Positions 9,162 to 18,548 are shown, counted from the stretch's first letter. The stretch is 52,863 nucleotides of DNA from Acidobacteriota bacterium (GCA_025363775.1 JANYLG010000066.1:1-52863), one strand, 5' to 3'. Notes: a model not told the origin generated them from the letters alone. Numbers and translations: made by a program.

Positions 9162-10706
9162 CTACGACGGAGCCGCGAGTGTCTCGAAGTGATCCACGAT
9201 CGCCCGGACGAGGCCGGGAATCGTGTACTCAGCGGGCATGATCGTCGTCTGGATGCCGCATTGCTGCGCCGCCTCGGCGGTCACGGGGCCGATCGACGCG
9301 ATGGCGACGAGGTGCAGGAGGTCTGCAACCGGTTCAACGCCATAGAGCCTCACGAAGTTGCGCACGGTCGAGGCGCTCGTGAAGGTCAGAACGTCCACCT
9401 GCTTGTCGAGCAGCATCCGGAAGATGTCCGGCTCGCTGTCGCGCTCGATATCGACCGGCACGGTCCGGTAGGCGGTGACCTCAGTCACGCTCGCACCCGA
9501 CTTCCGCAGTTCGTCGGCGAGCCACTCGCGCGCGATGTCGGCTCGCGGCAGCAGGAACTTCTTGCCCGTCAGGTCCCCGGTCGCGCGCAGCGCCTCAACC
9601 ACTGTCTCCGCGCAGTACTCGGCCGGAACCAGGTCCACCTTCAGGCCGTGGCGCGTGAGGTGCTCGGCCGTCCCCGGGCCGATGGCGCACAAGCGTACCC
9701 CGGCCAGCGACCGCGTGTCGGTCGGTCCCGCCTGCATCCGCTGGAAGAAGTAGTCCACGCCGTTCGTGCTCGTGAAGATGACCCAGTCGTACTGGCCCAC
9801 CGTCGCGGACGCCTCGTCCAAGGGGGCGTAGTCTTCGGGCGGAACGATGCGAATCGTCGGGGCCTCGACTACGGTTGCACCTAGTTGCTCGAGCGCCTCC
9901 ACCAGCTCCGCCGCCTGCTCCCGAGGCCGGGTGACGACGATGCGCTTGCCGAACAGCGGTCTGACGTCGAACCAACGCAGGTGCTCGCGCAGCCCGGTCA
10001 CGCGCCCGACGATCAGCATAGCCCCGTTCTTGAACTTCGGCTGGCGCGCCAGCTCGGCCAGTTCGCCGATCGTCGCCTGGACCGTTTCCTGGCTGGGCAG
10101 CGTCCCGTTGAAGACCAGCGCGGCTTTCTCGCCCTTCGACCACCCGTGCGACAGCATCGAGTCGAGGATCCCGGGAAGTTGTGTCGGGCCCGAGTAGCAG
10201 ACGACTGTGCCGCCGAGCTTGCAGAGGCTGCTCCAGTCCACGTGCGGTTTCTTCGCGCGCTCCGCCTCGAGCCCGCGCACGAAGGTGACCGTGTCGCCGC
10301 CGCCGGGATAGGTGATAGGGATGCCGGCGTAGGCCGGGACGCCAATAGCGGCTGGGATGCCGGGCACGACCTCGAACGGCACCGCGTGCTCGTGCAGGAA
10401 CAGCGCCTCTTCACCCCCGCGGTCGAAGACGAACGGGTCGCCCCACTTCAACCTGGCGACAACCTTCCCTTCGAGGGCCTTCTCGGCGAGCAGATAGCAG
10501 ATCGCTTCCTGTTCCAGCGGTTCCGGCGCGGCGGGCCCTACGTCGATCCGCTCGGCGTCCGGCCGGGCATGCCGCACCAGACGTTGGTGCACGAGATGGT
10601 CGTAGATGACCACATCGGCCTGGCCGAGGCAGCGCAGGCCGCGGACGGTGATCAACCCGGGATCTCCGGGCCCGGCTCCGATGAGGTAGACGATCGGTTT
10701 CTTCAT
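9162..10706 (-). CDS. cobA/hemD: Fused uroporphyrinogen-III C-methyltransferase / uroporphyrinogen-III synthase
   Basis: Bifunctional enzyme at the tetrapyrrole branch point. Residues 1-~245 are the SAM-dependent methyltransferase making precorrin-2 for siroheme and cobalamin ([52 protein letters not shown]). Residues ~255-514 are HemD, which closes hydroxymethylbilane to uroporphyrinogen III ([42 protein letters not shown]). The ORF track extends 55 codons further upstream through hemC in another frame. The family start is the ATG at 10706 ([17 protein letters not shown]), 19 bases after the hemC stop. Such fusions are known in Firmicutes, Acidobacteria and others. Confidence 0.95.
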   Translation of the reverse strand: MKKPIVYLIGAGPGDPGLITVRGLRCLGQADVVIYDHLVHQRLVRHARPDAERIDVGPAAPEPLEQEAICYLLAEKALEGKVVARLKWGDPFVFDRGGEEALFLHEHAVPFEVVPGIPAAIGVPAYAGIPITYPGGGDTVTFVRGLEAERAKKPHVDWSSLCKLGGTVVCYSGPTQLPGILDSMLSHGWSKGEKAALVFNGTLPSQETVQATIGELAELARQPKFKNGAMLIVGRVTGLREHLRWFDVRPLFGKRIVVTRPREQAAELVEALEQLGATVVEAPTIRIVPPEDYAPLDEASATVGQYDWVIFTSTNGVDYFFQRMQAGPTDTRSLAGVRLCAIGPGTAEHLTRHGLKVDLVPAEYCAETVVEALRATGDLTGKKFLLPRADIAREWLADELRKSGASVTEVTAYRTVPVDIERDSEPDIFRMLLDKQVDVLTFTSASTVRNFVRLYGVEPVADLLHLVAIASIGPVTAEAAQQCGIQTTIMPAEYTIPGLVRAIVDHFETLAAPS

Positions 10707-10725
10707 AGCGGCGTCCGCGACGTGC

Positions 10726-11685
10726 TCAGTGGAATTCCTGCTGGGCGCGGCGCACGTCTTCGAGAATCGCCTCGGCGCCGTCGGCGATGAGTTGTCGTCC
10801 GAGGCGCGCACCCAGCGCGCCCGCCTCGTCCCGAGGCGCGCGATCCCGGCCGCGCACCGCTCGGAGTCCATCCAACGAGACTACCACCGCGTGCAAGTCG
10901 AGGTCGCCGCCATCGACGACCGCCACCGCTCCGACCGGTGTCTGGCAGCCTCCACCGAGCGTCGCGACCAGCGCCCTCTCCGCCGTGACGGCGCTCGCCG
11001 TCTCCGGGTGGTCGATGGCTGCCAGCGCCTCACGCGTCCGCCGATCGTCCACGCGCATCTCGATCGCGATCGCGCCCTGCCCGGGCGCCGGGACGCACGC
11101 GTCCACGGGCAGCGTGAACGAGATCCGCCCGGTGAACCCCAGCCGCCGCATCCCGGCTGCGGCGAGTGCCAGGGCGTCGAAGCCCGCGGCATCGAGCTTC
11201 TTCAGCCGCGTGTCGAGGTTCCCACGGATCGGGAGGAATGACGCACCCGGCAACAGGCGCGTGAGCTCGGCGACACGCCGGACGCTGCTCGTCCCGATCC
11301 TGACGCCCGGGCACAGGGCTGCGAGCCACTCCTCAACCGTCGCGGGCCTGACCGACGACGCCGGCAGGACCAGGACGTCGCGCGGATCCTCGCGGGGCAG
11401 GACTGCGCCGATGACCAGGCCGTCGGGCAGCACGGCCGGCATGTCCTTGCAGCTGTGCACCGCGAAGTCCACATCGCGCCGGAGCAGCGCGTCCTCGATC
11501 TCCTTCACGAACAGCCGCTTGCCGCCCACTTCCGAGAGCGGCGCTTCGGCGAGCCGGTCCCCGCTGGTTTTGATGACGACGACCTCGCACGGCGGGCCGC
11601 CGGCCCGGTCGACGAGCGCCGCCGCCGCGCGCGCCTGCCACAGCGCCAACTGGCTGCCCCGGGTACCAAGACGCAACGCCTTCAC
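10726..11685 (-). CDS. hemC: Hydroxymethylbilane synthase (porphobilinogen deaminase)
   Basis: Polymerises four porphobilinogens into hydroxymethylbilane on a covalently bound dipyrromethane cofactor. The cofactor cysteine is in LGGGCQTPVGA. Other family motifs are LRLGTRGSQLALWQA, VHSCKDMPAVLPDGL, GTSSVRR and IRGNLDTRLKKL. The ORF track opens at 12024, inside hemA. The family start is GTG at 11685 (VKALRLGTRGS), giving 319 residues. This GTG overlaps the hemA stop as GTGA, so translation is coupled. Confidence 0.95.
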   Translation of the reverse strand: MKALRLGTRGSQLALWQARAAAALVDRAGGPPCEVVVIKTSGDRLAEAPLSEVGGKRLFVKEIEDALLRRDVDFAVHSCKDMPAVLPDGLVIGAVLPREDPRDVLVLPASSVRPATVEEWLAALCPGVRIGTSSVRRVAELTRLLPGASFLPIRGNLDTRLKKLDAAGFDALALAAAGMRRLGFTGRISFTLPVDACVPAPGQGAIAIEMRVDDRRTREALAAIDHPETASAVTAERALVATLGGGCQTPVGAVAVVDGGDLDLHAVVVSLDGLRAVRGRDRAPRDEAGALGARLGRQLIADGAEAILEDVRRAQQEFH

Positions 11686-13025
11686 GGCGTCACCGCCTTG
11701 CCGGCATCGTCCGCTCGTCGCGCGGCAGAACTGCGATCCGGCTCGTCTCGAACCGGGTCTTCGGCATCGAGCGCGAACAGTCGCGTCAGCGCGTCGGCAT
11801 CGCTCCGCAGTCGCTCCGGATCGGGAGTGGACTTGAGCTGCTCGGTCGGCGTGATCAGGAGTTTCTCGACGAGCAGGCGTGTGATTTCGTCCACGCGCGT
11901 CTTCGCCTCCGGCGGCAGCCCGGCGAGTTTCGGCTGGAGGCGATCGAGTTCCTGCCGCCGGATCGCCTCGAAGCGCTGACGCAGGGCGACCACAGTGGGA
12001 ATCGCGCACCGCGCGGACAGCCACGCCTCGAACTTCTTCACCTCGTCGGCGACGATCCCCTCGGCCTTGGTGACCTCGGACGCCCGCCGCGTCAGGTTCG
12101 CCTCCACGATTGCCTGGAGGTCATCGATGTTGTAGAGGAACACCGAGTCGAGATCGCCCACGGCGGGGTCGACATCGCGAGGAAGGGCGATGTCGATGAG
12201 GAACAACGGGCGGTTCCGACGTCCGCGCATGGCGCCCTCGACCTGTGATCGGGTCAGAATCGGCAGAAGCGCACCGGTCGCGGTAATCACGATGTCGGCC
12301 TGGTTCAGCGTCACCAGCAGGTCCCGCCACGGGACGGGGCTGGCGTCGATCGTCTCCGCCAGCGCCTCCGCGTGCGCCAGCGTCCGGCTGGTGATCAGCA
12401 TCCGGCTCACGCCCTGGGCTTTGAGATGCCGCGCCGTCAGCTTGCCCATCTCGCCGGCGCCGATGACGAGCACCGTGCGTTCCTTCAGGTCGCCGAAGAT
12501 CTTCCGCGCCAGCGCGGTGGCTGCGAAGCCGACCGACACCGCGCCTTCCGAGAGCGCCGTCTCCGTCCGCACGCGCTTGCCCACCGTGAACGACCACGGG
12601 AACACCTTGTTCAGGACCGGTCCCACCGTTCGTCCCTCGGTGGCCGCGGCGTAGGCGTCCTTGACCTGCCCCAGGATCTGGGGCTCGCCGACGACGAGCG
12701 AGTCGAGACCGCCGGCCACGCGAAACAGGTGGCGCGCGGCGGCGCCGTCCACCTCCTCGTACAGGTGGGGGAACACGGCCGACGTGTCGAGGCCGTGGTA
12801 CTCGCCGAGGAACCCGAGGAGATCCGCGCGCGCGGAGGCTACCTCGTCGCAGGCGACGTAGAGCTCCGCGCGGTTGCACGTGGAGAGGACAACCGCTTCG
12901 CTGGTGCTCGGGCGCACCGCGAGCGCGGCCAGCGCCGCGTCGAGACCCCGCGCCGTGAAATCGAGGTGCTCGCGGATGTCAACCGGCGTCGTCTTGTGGC
13001 TCACGCCCAGAAGGAACAAGTGCAT
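11682..13025 (-). CDS. hemA: Glutamyl-tRNA reductase
   Basis: Reduces glutamyl-tRNA to glutamate-1-semialdehyde with NADPH, the first committed and usually rate-limiting step of the C5 heme pathway. The 447 residues contain the N-terminal GVSHKTTPVDIRE, the catalytic cysteine in VLSTCNRAELY, the NADPH motif VIGAGEMGKLTARHL and the C-terminal dimerisation helices with EVKKFEAWLSAR. A polar tail of about 30 residues follows the family core. It lies 10 bases after the ccsA-like gene and overlaps hemC. Confidence 0.97.
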   Translation of the reverse strand: MHLFLLGVSHKTTPVDIREHLDFTARGLDAALAALAVRPSTSEAVVLSTCNRAELYVACDEVASARADLLGFLGEYHGLDTSAVFPHLYEEVDGAAARHLFRVAGGLDSLVVGEPQILGQVKDAYAAATEGRTVGPVLNKVFPWSFTVGKRVRTETALSEGAVSVGFAATALARKIFGDLKERTVLVIGAGEMGKLTARHLKAQGVSRMLITSRTLAHAEALAETIDASPVPWRDLLVTLNQADIVITATGALLPILTRSQVEGAMRGRRNRPLFLIDIALPRDVDPAVGDLDSVFLYNIDDLQAIVEANLTRRASEVTKAEGIVADEVKKFEAWLSARCAIPTVVALRQRFEAIRRQELDRLQPKLAGLPPEAKTRVDEITRLLVEKLLITPTEQLKSTPDPERLRSDADALTRLFALDAEDPVRDEPDRSSAARRADDAGKAVTP

Positions 13026-13035
13026 GCCCGCTTCC

Positions 13036-13863
13036 TCACCCTCCGAAATTGTGACTGCGGGTCAGGAAGTAGCCGATGGGCACGAAGTTGAAGAGCACGA
13101 TCGCGAACCCCAGCGCGGAGAGGTAGGCCGCACGTTTTCCGCCCCATCCCAGGCGTCTCGTGTAGAGGGCAAAGGTGTAGATCGCCCAGCAGACGACCGC
13201 GCCGAGAATCTTCGGATCGGCCAGCGACATTGCCTGGACGCGCGGGTCGTAGATCGGTCCGCTCTTCGCCTCGGCCGCCCAGACCGCGCCGACCACCACG
13301 CCCACGGTCAGGAACACCCACCCGAGCATCACCGTGCGGGCGTTCATCAGATCGAGCGAGTCGAGCGAGGGCAGGCGCTTGTAGAAGAAGCCGAGATGCT
13401 TCGCCTTGATTTCCTTGAAGAGCAACACGTACGTAATCCCGATGACGCACGCGAGCGCGAAGCTGGCGTACGCGAACAGCAGCGAGGCGACGTGAACGCC
13501 GAACCACGCGCTCTCGAGAATGGGCACGCGTCGCTCCATGACCGGGTTGAGCGCGCGAATCAACTGGAGCGCGACGAGCAGCGGGACGATGAAGACGCCG
13601 AGCGCACGCTCCTCGGTCGTCATCTCCATGCAGAGGTACGCGAGCGCCAGCAGCCAGACGAACGTTGAAATCGCCTGCGTGGTCCCGGCGATCGGCACGT
13701 GCCCCGCGGCCATCGTCTGCATGCCGATGACGAACGTGTGCGCCAGGCTGCCGCTCGCCAGCACTGCGGTGCCGGCCCGGCCGACCGTCGCGCTGCGCGT
13801 GGAGAAATGCACGGCATACAGGATGCCGGCTGCCAGATACAACAGAAGCGGGATCGTGTTCAC
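13036..13863 (-). CDS. CcsA/HemX-family cytochrome c assembly membrane protein
   Basis: Integral membrane protein with about eight hydrophobic segments, 275 residues, of the cytochrome c assembly family (CcsA/CcmC/HemX). Histidines that could be heme-axial ligands are visible in SLAHTFVIGMQ and WFGVHVASLLFAY. The tryptophan-rich WWD heme loop expected in true CcsA is degenerate here (VWAAEAKSGPIYDPRV). This favours the HemX-like subgroup that is often encoded next to hemA and thought to influence heme synthesis or transfer. It is the first gene of the hem run. The 60-bp space upstream is filled by heptamer repeats. Confidence 0.85.
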   Translation of the reverse strand: MNTIPLLLYLAAGILYAVHFSTRSATVGRAGTAVLASGSLAHTFVIGMQTMAAGHVPIAGTTQAISTFVWLLALAYLCMEMTTEERALGVFIVPLLVALQLIRALNPVMERRVPILESAWFGVHVASLLFAYASFALACVIGITYVLLFKEIKAKHLGFFYKRLPSLDSLDLMNARTVMLGWVFLTVGVVVGAVWAAEAKSGPIYDPRVQAMSLADPKILGAVVCWAIYTFALYTRRLGWGGKRAAYLSALGFAIVLFNFVPIGYFLTRSHNFGG

Positions 13864-13895
13864 GTCTTCCTCATCGCCAGCTCAGGCAGTGACGA

Positions 13896-13925
13896 CTGAC
13901 CACTGATCACTGACCACTGACCACT
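13896..13925. repeat. Heptanucleotide tandem repeat, CTGACCA type
   Basis: Four tandem 7-mers (CTGACCA, CTGATCA, CTGACCA, CTGACCA) plus two bases. They lie between the ccsA-like gene and the second VWFA gene, whose stop codon falls inside the repeat. The same unit recurs at 47809-47886. Confidence 0.85.
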
Positions 13926-14913
13926 ACTTCCCTGTGGGTCCGAAGTACCCGCGCTTGCTCCGCGCCGTCGCGCCGTCGCGATCCGCGCGAAGCGCCAGGC
14001 GGCGCCACCCGCCGTCGCGATTGGTGTTGGTCGAGACGTAGCCGAGGATGTACTGGCTCGCCAGTTCGTCGGCAATCTGGGTGTAGACCCCGGCCATGTC
14101 TTCGATGCGCGCCGGGAAGAACGCCCGTCCGCCGGTTTCCTGCGCAAGCTGCCGCAGGACGAAATCCGCTTCGTTGAAGGTCTTGGCCGCGATCTCGTCT
14201 TTCGACCGCAGTCCGATCGTGTAGATGGCCGTTTCCGATCGCTTGGCGAGGTCGAGCACCTGGTCGTAGCTGACGAGGCTCGACGTGTCCTCGCCGTCCG
14301 AGACCAGGACGATGGCCTGCCGGCGGACGTCCTGCTCGGTCTTCGCGCGAACCTTCTTCAGTTCCTTCAGCGAGACGTAGACCGCGGTGTAGAGCGAAGT
14401 GGACCCGCCGGCCGTGGTCCTGCGAATGGCGCTTTCGAGGGCGACCGGATCGTTGGTGAACCCCTGGATCACCCGGACCTGCCGGTCGAAGTCGATCACC
14501 TCGCCAAGATCCTGCGGCCGGAGGTGGCGCGCGAAGCCGACCGCGGCTTCCTGCATCGTCGCCATCCGGTCTTCCATGCTCGCGCTCGTGTCGATCAGCA
14601 GTAACAGCGCGATCGGCTGGTTCGTCCGATTGAAGAACGCGATCTCCTGCTTCGTGCCGTCCTCGAACACGCTGAACTGTTCCCGCGCCAGGTCGGTGAG
14701 GTAGCGCCCGGACGGATCGGTGACCGTCACGCTTATCGAGACGATGTCGATGCTGGCCCGGAAGGAGGGCTGTTGGCCCCCTCCCCCGGGTGGCCTGGAC
14801 GACGCCTGTCCCTGTGCGCGCAGGCTCCCGCTTCCGCCCGGCGGCGCGATCAGCATCAGCGCGAGCACCGCCAGGCAGGCGGTCGGCCACGATGTCAGGC
14901 CACGCACCTTCAT
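13924..14913 (-). CDS. Secreted VWFA-related (acidobacterial-type) protein
   Basis: A 329-residue exported protein with a signal peptide (hydrophobic ACLAVLALMLIAPP, probable cleavage near LRAQ). Next come a beta-rich segment (SISVTVTDPSGRYLTDLAREQFSVFEDG) and a von Willebrand A domain with the metal-site motif LLIDTSASM (D-x-S-x-S). This matches the VWFA-related family expanded in Acidobacteria; its function is unknown. Candidate roles are surface adhesion or binding partner proteins. It overlaps the upstream paralogue by ATGA, so the pair is co-translated. The stop codon lies in heptamer repeats just before the ccsA/hem genes. Confidence 0.85.
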   Translation of the reverse strand: MKVRGLTSWPTACLAVLALMLIAPPGGSGSLRAQGQASSRPPGGGGQQPSFRASIDIVSISVTVTDPSGRYLTDLAREQFSVFEDGTKQEIAFFNRTNQPIALLLLIDTSASMEDRMATMQEAAVGFARHLRPQDLGEVIDFDRQVRVIQGFTNDPVALESAIRRTTAGGSTSLYTAVYVSLKELKKVRAKTEQDVRRQAIVLVSDGEDTSSLVSYDQVLDLAKRSETAIYTIGLRSKDEIAAKTFNEADFVLRQLAQETGGRAFFPARIEDMAGVYTQIADELASQYILGYVSTNTNRDGGWRRLALRADRDGATARSKRGYFGPTGK

Positions 14914-15842
14914 TGCCGTGTGGCTTTAACGGGTGTGCCGCGCGCGGTGAGGCCAGGACGCCGCACGCTGACCTCGATCTTCTGCGGCGGAATCAGCGTG
15001 TCCGGGCGGGAATAGGTGACCCGGTACTGATTCGTCAGCTCATCGGCCAGCCTGGTCAGCGCGCCGTCGAGCGCCATGCTGCTCAGCAGCGAGAAGCGGT
15101 CGCCGCCCGTGGCCCGGGTCGCGGCGTCGAGAAACAGCTCCCGGTTGCGCTGTCCGAAGTCCGAGAGGTTGGGCGGGTTGGCAGCGAAAACCATCGCGTC
15201 GAACGTCGCTCCACTCTCGCTGAGTTTCGGGACGAACTCGTCGTAGCTGCGGTCGCTGAACTCAGGGCCGCCCGCAGTGATGGCGAGAATTACCGCACGA
15301 TCGAAGTCCCGCTTCGACAGCCCCTTGTAGATTTCCTCGACGGCCTGCAGCAGGTATGATCCGCTGCCTGACGCCGGGAAGAGACGATCGACGCCCTTCT
15401 CGAGGGCGGGCACGTCGAGCGTGTAGTCGACCAAGATCGACGGCCGCTCGCCAAAGACGGTCAGGGTGATCGGGTTTTTGCCGCCCAGCCGCTTGACGAA
15501 GGTCTCGAGGGACCGGCGCATGTCGGCGATGTAGGGCGTGGCCGACTGGGACGTGTCCACGAGCAGGGCCAGCGTGATCGGTTCGGTGGCCTTCTCGACC
15601 CGGAGCACTTCGCGGGCCACGCCGTCTTCGCGCACCCTGAAGTCGGTGGGGGTCAGGTCAGTCACCGGCGCGCCGTCCTTGTTGAGCACACTCACGAACA
15701 TCGCCCGGTCGGCCGGCCGGGATGTCTGTGCCTGTCCGGGACCATCGGGTCCGGCGGCGGCAACGGCAAAGCCGAACAACGACGCGAGCGCAAGAACTCC
15801 GAGCGCGCGCACGGTCCGCCGAGAGGGCGTGACGCTTGGCAT
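14910..15842 (-). CDS. Secreted VWFA-related (acidobacterial-type) protein
   Basis: Paralogue of its downstream neighbour, same organisation: signal peptide (VRALGVLALASLFGFAVAAA), a segment MFVSVLNKDGAPVTDLTPTDFRVREDG, then a VWA domain with LALLVDTSQSA as the metal-site motif. The ORF track starts at 15866. I prefer the ATG at 15842 (MPSVTPSRRTVRALG): CGGAGAAG lies just upstream, and the predicted promoter (15878-15907) would start transcription near 15871, leaving almost no leader for the earlier ATG. Function unknown. It may be the promoter-proximal gene of the VWFA-ccsA-hem run. Confidence 0.85.
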   Translation of the reverse strand: MPSVTPSRRTVRALGVLALASLFGFAVAAAGPDGPGQAQTSRPADRAMFVSVLNKDGAPVTDLTPTDFRVREDGVAREVLRVEKATEPITLALLVDTSQSATPYIADMRRSLETFVKRLGGKNPITLTVFGERPSILVDYTLDVPALEKGVDRLFPASGSGSYLLQAVEEIYKGLSKRDFDRAVILAITAGGPEFSDRSYDEFVPKLSESGATFDAMVFAANPPNLSDFGQRNRELFLDAATRATGGDRFSLLSSMALDGALTRLADELTNQYRVTYSRPDTLIPPQKIEVSVRRPGLTARGTPVKATRQ

Positions 15843-15877
15843 TGGCTTCTCCGTTGAATTGGACACTGGCTCGAGTC

Positions 15878-15907
15878 AGTATAGGATTCTGCGAGACGGG
15901 CCGTCAA
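15878..15907 (-). promoter_or_regulatory. Sigma-70-like promoter for the VWFA/hem genes
   Basis: On the minus strand TTGACG (15907-15902), an 18-base spacer and TATACT (15883-15878). Transcription would begin near 15871, about 29 bases before the preferred start of the first VWFA gene. Confidence 0.65.
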
Positions 15908-15985
15908 GACGGCGGAGGACAAAAACCCTTTCATATTCAAACATTTGCAGTGGTGATTGCCGCTGGGTCCGGCACGTCGCGTTTC

Positions 15986-16014
15986 TTGACACCCCCCGGG
16001 GGGCATGCTATAAA
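15986..16014 (+). promoter_or_regulatory. Near-consensus sigma-70 promoter of the nuo/atp operon
   Basis: TTGACA (15986-15991), exactly 17 bases, then TATAAA (16009-16014). The spacer begins with the palindrome CCCCCCGGGGGG. It is divergent from the VWFA/hem promoter, with about 78 bp between the two -35 boxes. Confidence 0.75.
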
Positions 16015-16020
16015 CACCCA

Positions 16021-16225
16021 AGATCCTTGCTCGATCACGCTGCTGTTTTGGTGTGTGCTGCCGCCTTCGACGCGGCACCCGGGCGGTGCCGTGGAAGGGT
16101 GAGGGCTCCGCCCCGAACCTCGGGGGCCACATTCCGGTCACAACGCAGAGAAAACGGGCTGCAGGTGCGGTGTTTCCCCCTGGGGGGGCCGCCCCGGTCT
16201 CACAGTATGCCGGCGGCAACAGACC
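16021..16225 (+). promoter_or_regulatory. Long structured 5' leader of the nuo operon
   Basis: About 205 bases lie between the predicted transcription start and nuoA, and no gene is visible in them. The leader contains CGGCACC/GGTGCCG (7-bp stem), a following segment in which GTGG/CCAC and GAGG/CCTC can pair in register, and CCCCCTGGGGG. I do not recognise a known riboswitch. It could be a regulatory leader or simply GC-rich sequence. Confidence 0.4.
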
Positions 16226-16582
16226 ATGCTCGAAGCCTACATCCCCGTTGTGCTGTTCATCATCGTGGCGATTGGATTCGCCATCGTGGCGCTCCTGATG
16301 GCGTGGCTGGTGCGGTCCGAGCGTTACAACAAGGTCAAGCTCGAGCCGTACGAGTGCGGCATCGAGACGTTGGGCGATGCCCGCGGCCGCTACAGCATTC
16401 GGTACTACATCATCGCGATGCTGTTCGTGGTCTTCGATGTGGAAACGGTATTCATGTTTCCGTGGGCGGTCATCATGCACAAGCTGAAGCTGTTCGGCCT
16501 GATCGAGATGATCGTCTTCCTCTTCATCCTCCTCGTCGGCTACGCGTACGCCTGGAAGCAGGGAGCGCTCGAGTGGGCGTAG
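16226..16582 (+). CDS. nuoA: NADH-quinone oxidoreductase subunit A
   Basis: Small membrane subunit of complex I, 118 residues with three transmembrane helices. The conserved loop KLEPYECGIETLGDARGRYSIRYYIIAMLFVVFDVETVFMFPWA is the family signature and lies near the quinone cavity in known structures. It is the first gene of the operon after a long leader, with a weak ribosome site. Only 54 bases follow before nuoC, where nuoB would normally lie. Confidence 0.96.
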   Translation: MLEAYIPVVLFIIVAIGFAIVALLMAWLVRSERYNKVKLEPYECGIETLGDARGRYSIRYYIIAMLFVVFDVETVFMFPWAVIMHKLKLFGLIEMIVFLFILLVGYAYAWKQGALEWA

Positions 16583-16636
16583 ACCCTCTGGTCGTCACGG
16601 GCAGCGTGCAGGCCGCCGACGTTCGAAGCGATTTCC

Positions 16637-17338
16637 ATGGCTGATACCGAGAACACCGACCCCGCGGGCGAGAAACCCGCGGCCGTCCCGTCGCAGGCCC
16701 CTGCGCCGAAGCCGCCGGCCAAGACGCCTGCCGCCGCGGCGGCAGCCAAGGTCGAGAAGGCTCCGCCGCCCCCGCCCGGTCCACCTGACCAGGCGGCGCC
16801 CGCCGACGTGTCCGTCCCTGATTGCATCCAGGCGTTGCAGGCCGCGTTGCCAGGAGCGGTCATACAGGTGAGCTACTGGGTCGGGGACTGGACGGTCATC
16901 GTGGCCACGCCCCGGCTGCTCGATGTCGCGCACTACCTGCGCGACGCCGTCGGCGCGAAGTTCGACTATTGCTCCGACGTCACCGCGGTGGACTGGCCGA
17001 CCCGGGCCGGCGAGCGGTTCGACGTCGTCTACTGCCTGTATTCGACCAGCTTGCGGCACCGGCTGCGCGTGAAGACGCGGGTGGCCGACGGCGACAGCGT
17101 CGCGTCGGTATCCGGCGTCTGGGCCGCGGCCAACTGGCTCGAGCGCGAGGTCTGGGACATGTTCGGGATTCGGTTCGCGGGCCATCCGGACCTGCGTCGG
17201 ATCCTGATGCCCGACGAGTGGCAGGGGCATCCGCAGCGCAAGGACTACCCGCTCGAGGGGCCGGGGGAGCTGATCCTGGAAAGCCCGCAGGAGTGGTTGA
17301 AGCTGCGCCAGTCGTTCGACGAAGCGGAGATCGAGTAA
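16637..17338 (+). CDS. nuoC: NADH-quinone oxidoreductase subunit C
   Basis: Peripheral-arm subunit (30-kDa homologue), 233 residues. The family core starts near residue 70 and ends with [42 protein letters not shown], the NuoC signature. Residues 1-~60 are an unusual Ala/Pro/Lys-rich low-complexity extension ([29 protein letters not shown]), probably a flexible tail. The stop overlaps the nuoD start as TAATG. The Fe-S subunit NuoB, usually encoded between A and C, is absent here. Confidence 0.95.
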   Translation: MADTENTDPAGEKPAAVPSQAPAPKPPAKTPAAAAAAKVEKAPPPPPGPPDQAAPADVSVPDCIQALQAALPGAVIQVSYWVGDWTVIVATPRLLDVAHYLRDAVGAKFDYCSDVTAVDWPTRAGERFDVVYCLYSTSLRHRLRVKTRVADGDSVASVSGVWAAANWLEREVWDMFGIRFAGHPDLRRILMPDEWQGHPQRKDYPLEGPGELILESPQEWLKLRQSFDEAEIE

Positions 17339-18462
17339 TGGAACCGGACGTTGCCCGCCCGATGTTCGACACCGACGAACTCGTCATCAACATGGGGCCA
17401 CAGCATCCTGCCACGCACGGCGTGCTGCGGGTCGTGCTGAAGCTCGATGGCGAGAAGGTCGTCGATGCGGACGTGGTCATCGGCTACCTCCACCGGGGTG
17501 TCGAGAAACTAAGCGAAAACCGCGACTGGACGCAGATTGTCCTGCTGACCGACCGCCTGGACTACGTGGCTTCGGCGGCGGCGAACCTCGCGTACGTCGA
17601 GACGGTGGAGAAACTCCTCTCGCTCGAGGTGCCGCGGCGCGCGCGCTACATCCGCACGATCCTCGCGGAACTCCAGCGGCTGGCGAGCCACCTGGTCTGG
17701 CTCGGCAGCCACGCAATGGACATCGGTGCCGTCACCGTCTTCCTCTACTGCCTGCGCGAGCGGGAGTTGATCCTCGACCTGTTCGAGGAGTATTGCGGGG
17801 CGCGCCTCACCTACAACTCCATGCGGATTGGCGGGCTTCCCCAGGACCTGCCACCGAACTGGGACAAGAAGGTTCTCCAGTTCTGCGACATCCAGCTGGA
17901 GAAACTCGTCGAGTACGAGACGCTGCTCACGCACAACCGGATTTGGCTGGAGCGGACCAAGGGCATCGGCGTGATCTCCGCGGCCGATGCGATTGCCGTC
18001 GGGTTGTGCGGTCCGCCGCTGCGCGGGTCGGGCGTCGTGCGCGACGTGCGGAAGGATGAACCCTACGCCGCCTACGCCGAGATGGAGTTCGACGTCCCGG
18101 TCGGCACGAACGGCGATACCTACGACCGGTACCTGGTGCGACTCGAGGAAATCCGGCAGTCGGTGCGGATCATCCGGCAGGCGCTGGGCGGGCTGCCCGA
18201 GGGGCCGGTGATGGCCAAGGTGCCCCGCCTGATCAAGCCGCCGGCCGGAGAGACGTATCACGCCAACGAGTCTCCGAAGGGCGAGATCGGCTATTTCATC
18301 GCGAGTGACGGAAAGTCCACCAGCCCCTACCGGCTCCGCGTGCGGCCGCCGTCGTTCTGTAACCTCCAGGCGCTGCCGCAGCTGGTGCGCGGGCACCTGG
18401 TGGCCGACGTGATTGCGCTGATCGGCACGATCGACATCGTGCTGGGGGAAGTGGACAGGTAA
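17338..18462 (+). CDS. nuoD: NADH-quinone oxidoreductase subunit D
   Basis: 49-kDa homologue that forms much of the quinone-binding site of complex I, about 374 residues. Signatures are [49 protein letters not shown] and the C-terminal [14 protein letters not shown]. The ORF track shows a longer frame opening inside nuoC; the family start is the ATG at 17338, overlapping the nuoC stop. It is followed by 98 bases of heptamer-type repeats before nuoH. Confidence 0.95.
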   Translation: MEPDVARPMFDTDELVINMGPQHPATHGVLRVVLKLDGEKVVDADVVIGYLHRGVEKLSENRDWTQIVLLTDRLDYVASAAANLAYVETVEKLLSLEVPRRARYIRTILAELQRLASHLVWLGSHAMDIGAVTVFLYCLRERELILDLFEEYCGARLTYNSMRIGGLPQDLPPNWDKKVLQFCDIQLEKLVEYETLLTHNRIWLERTKGIGVISAADAIAVGLCGPPLRGSGVVRDVRKDEPYAAYAEMEFDVPVGTNGDTYDRYLVRLEEIRQSVRIIRQALGGLPEGPVMAKVPRLIKPPAGETYHANESPKGEIGYFIASDGKSTSPYRLRVRPPSFCNLQALPQLVRGHLVADVIALIGTIDIVLGEVDR

Positions 18463-18474
18463 CGACACCAAGAG

Positions 18475-18548
18475 CCGGCGGCGGGCAGCGGGCGGCCGGC
18501 AGCGGGCAGCAGATCGAGCTGCCAGCTGCCAGCTGTCAGCTGACAGCT
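18475..18548. repeat. Heptanucleotide tandem repeats between nuoD and nuoH
   Basis: Two adjacent heptamer tracts. The first has five C(G/C)GGC(A/G)G units (18475-18509). The second (18518-18548) is GCTGCCA, GCTGCCA, GCTGTCA, GCTGACA plus GCT. The unit resembles the AGCTGGC/AGCCGGC tract at 47747-47785. Confidence 0.85.

Noticed and set aside
16021-16225. Cobalamin or other known riboswitch before nuoA
   Set aside because: I could not find a B12 box or any other riboswitch core I know; left as an unassigned leader.
16583-16636. Possible nuoB between nuoA and nuoC
   Set aside because: Only 54 bases are available and no CxxC-type Fe-S motif is found in any frame nearby.
16822-17337. N-terminal extension of the nuoD frame in the ORF track
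   Set aside because: It reads nuoC in the wrong frame; NuoD homology begins at the ATG at 17338.
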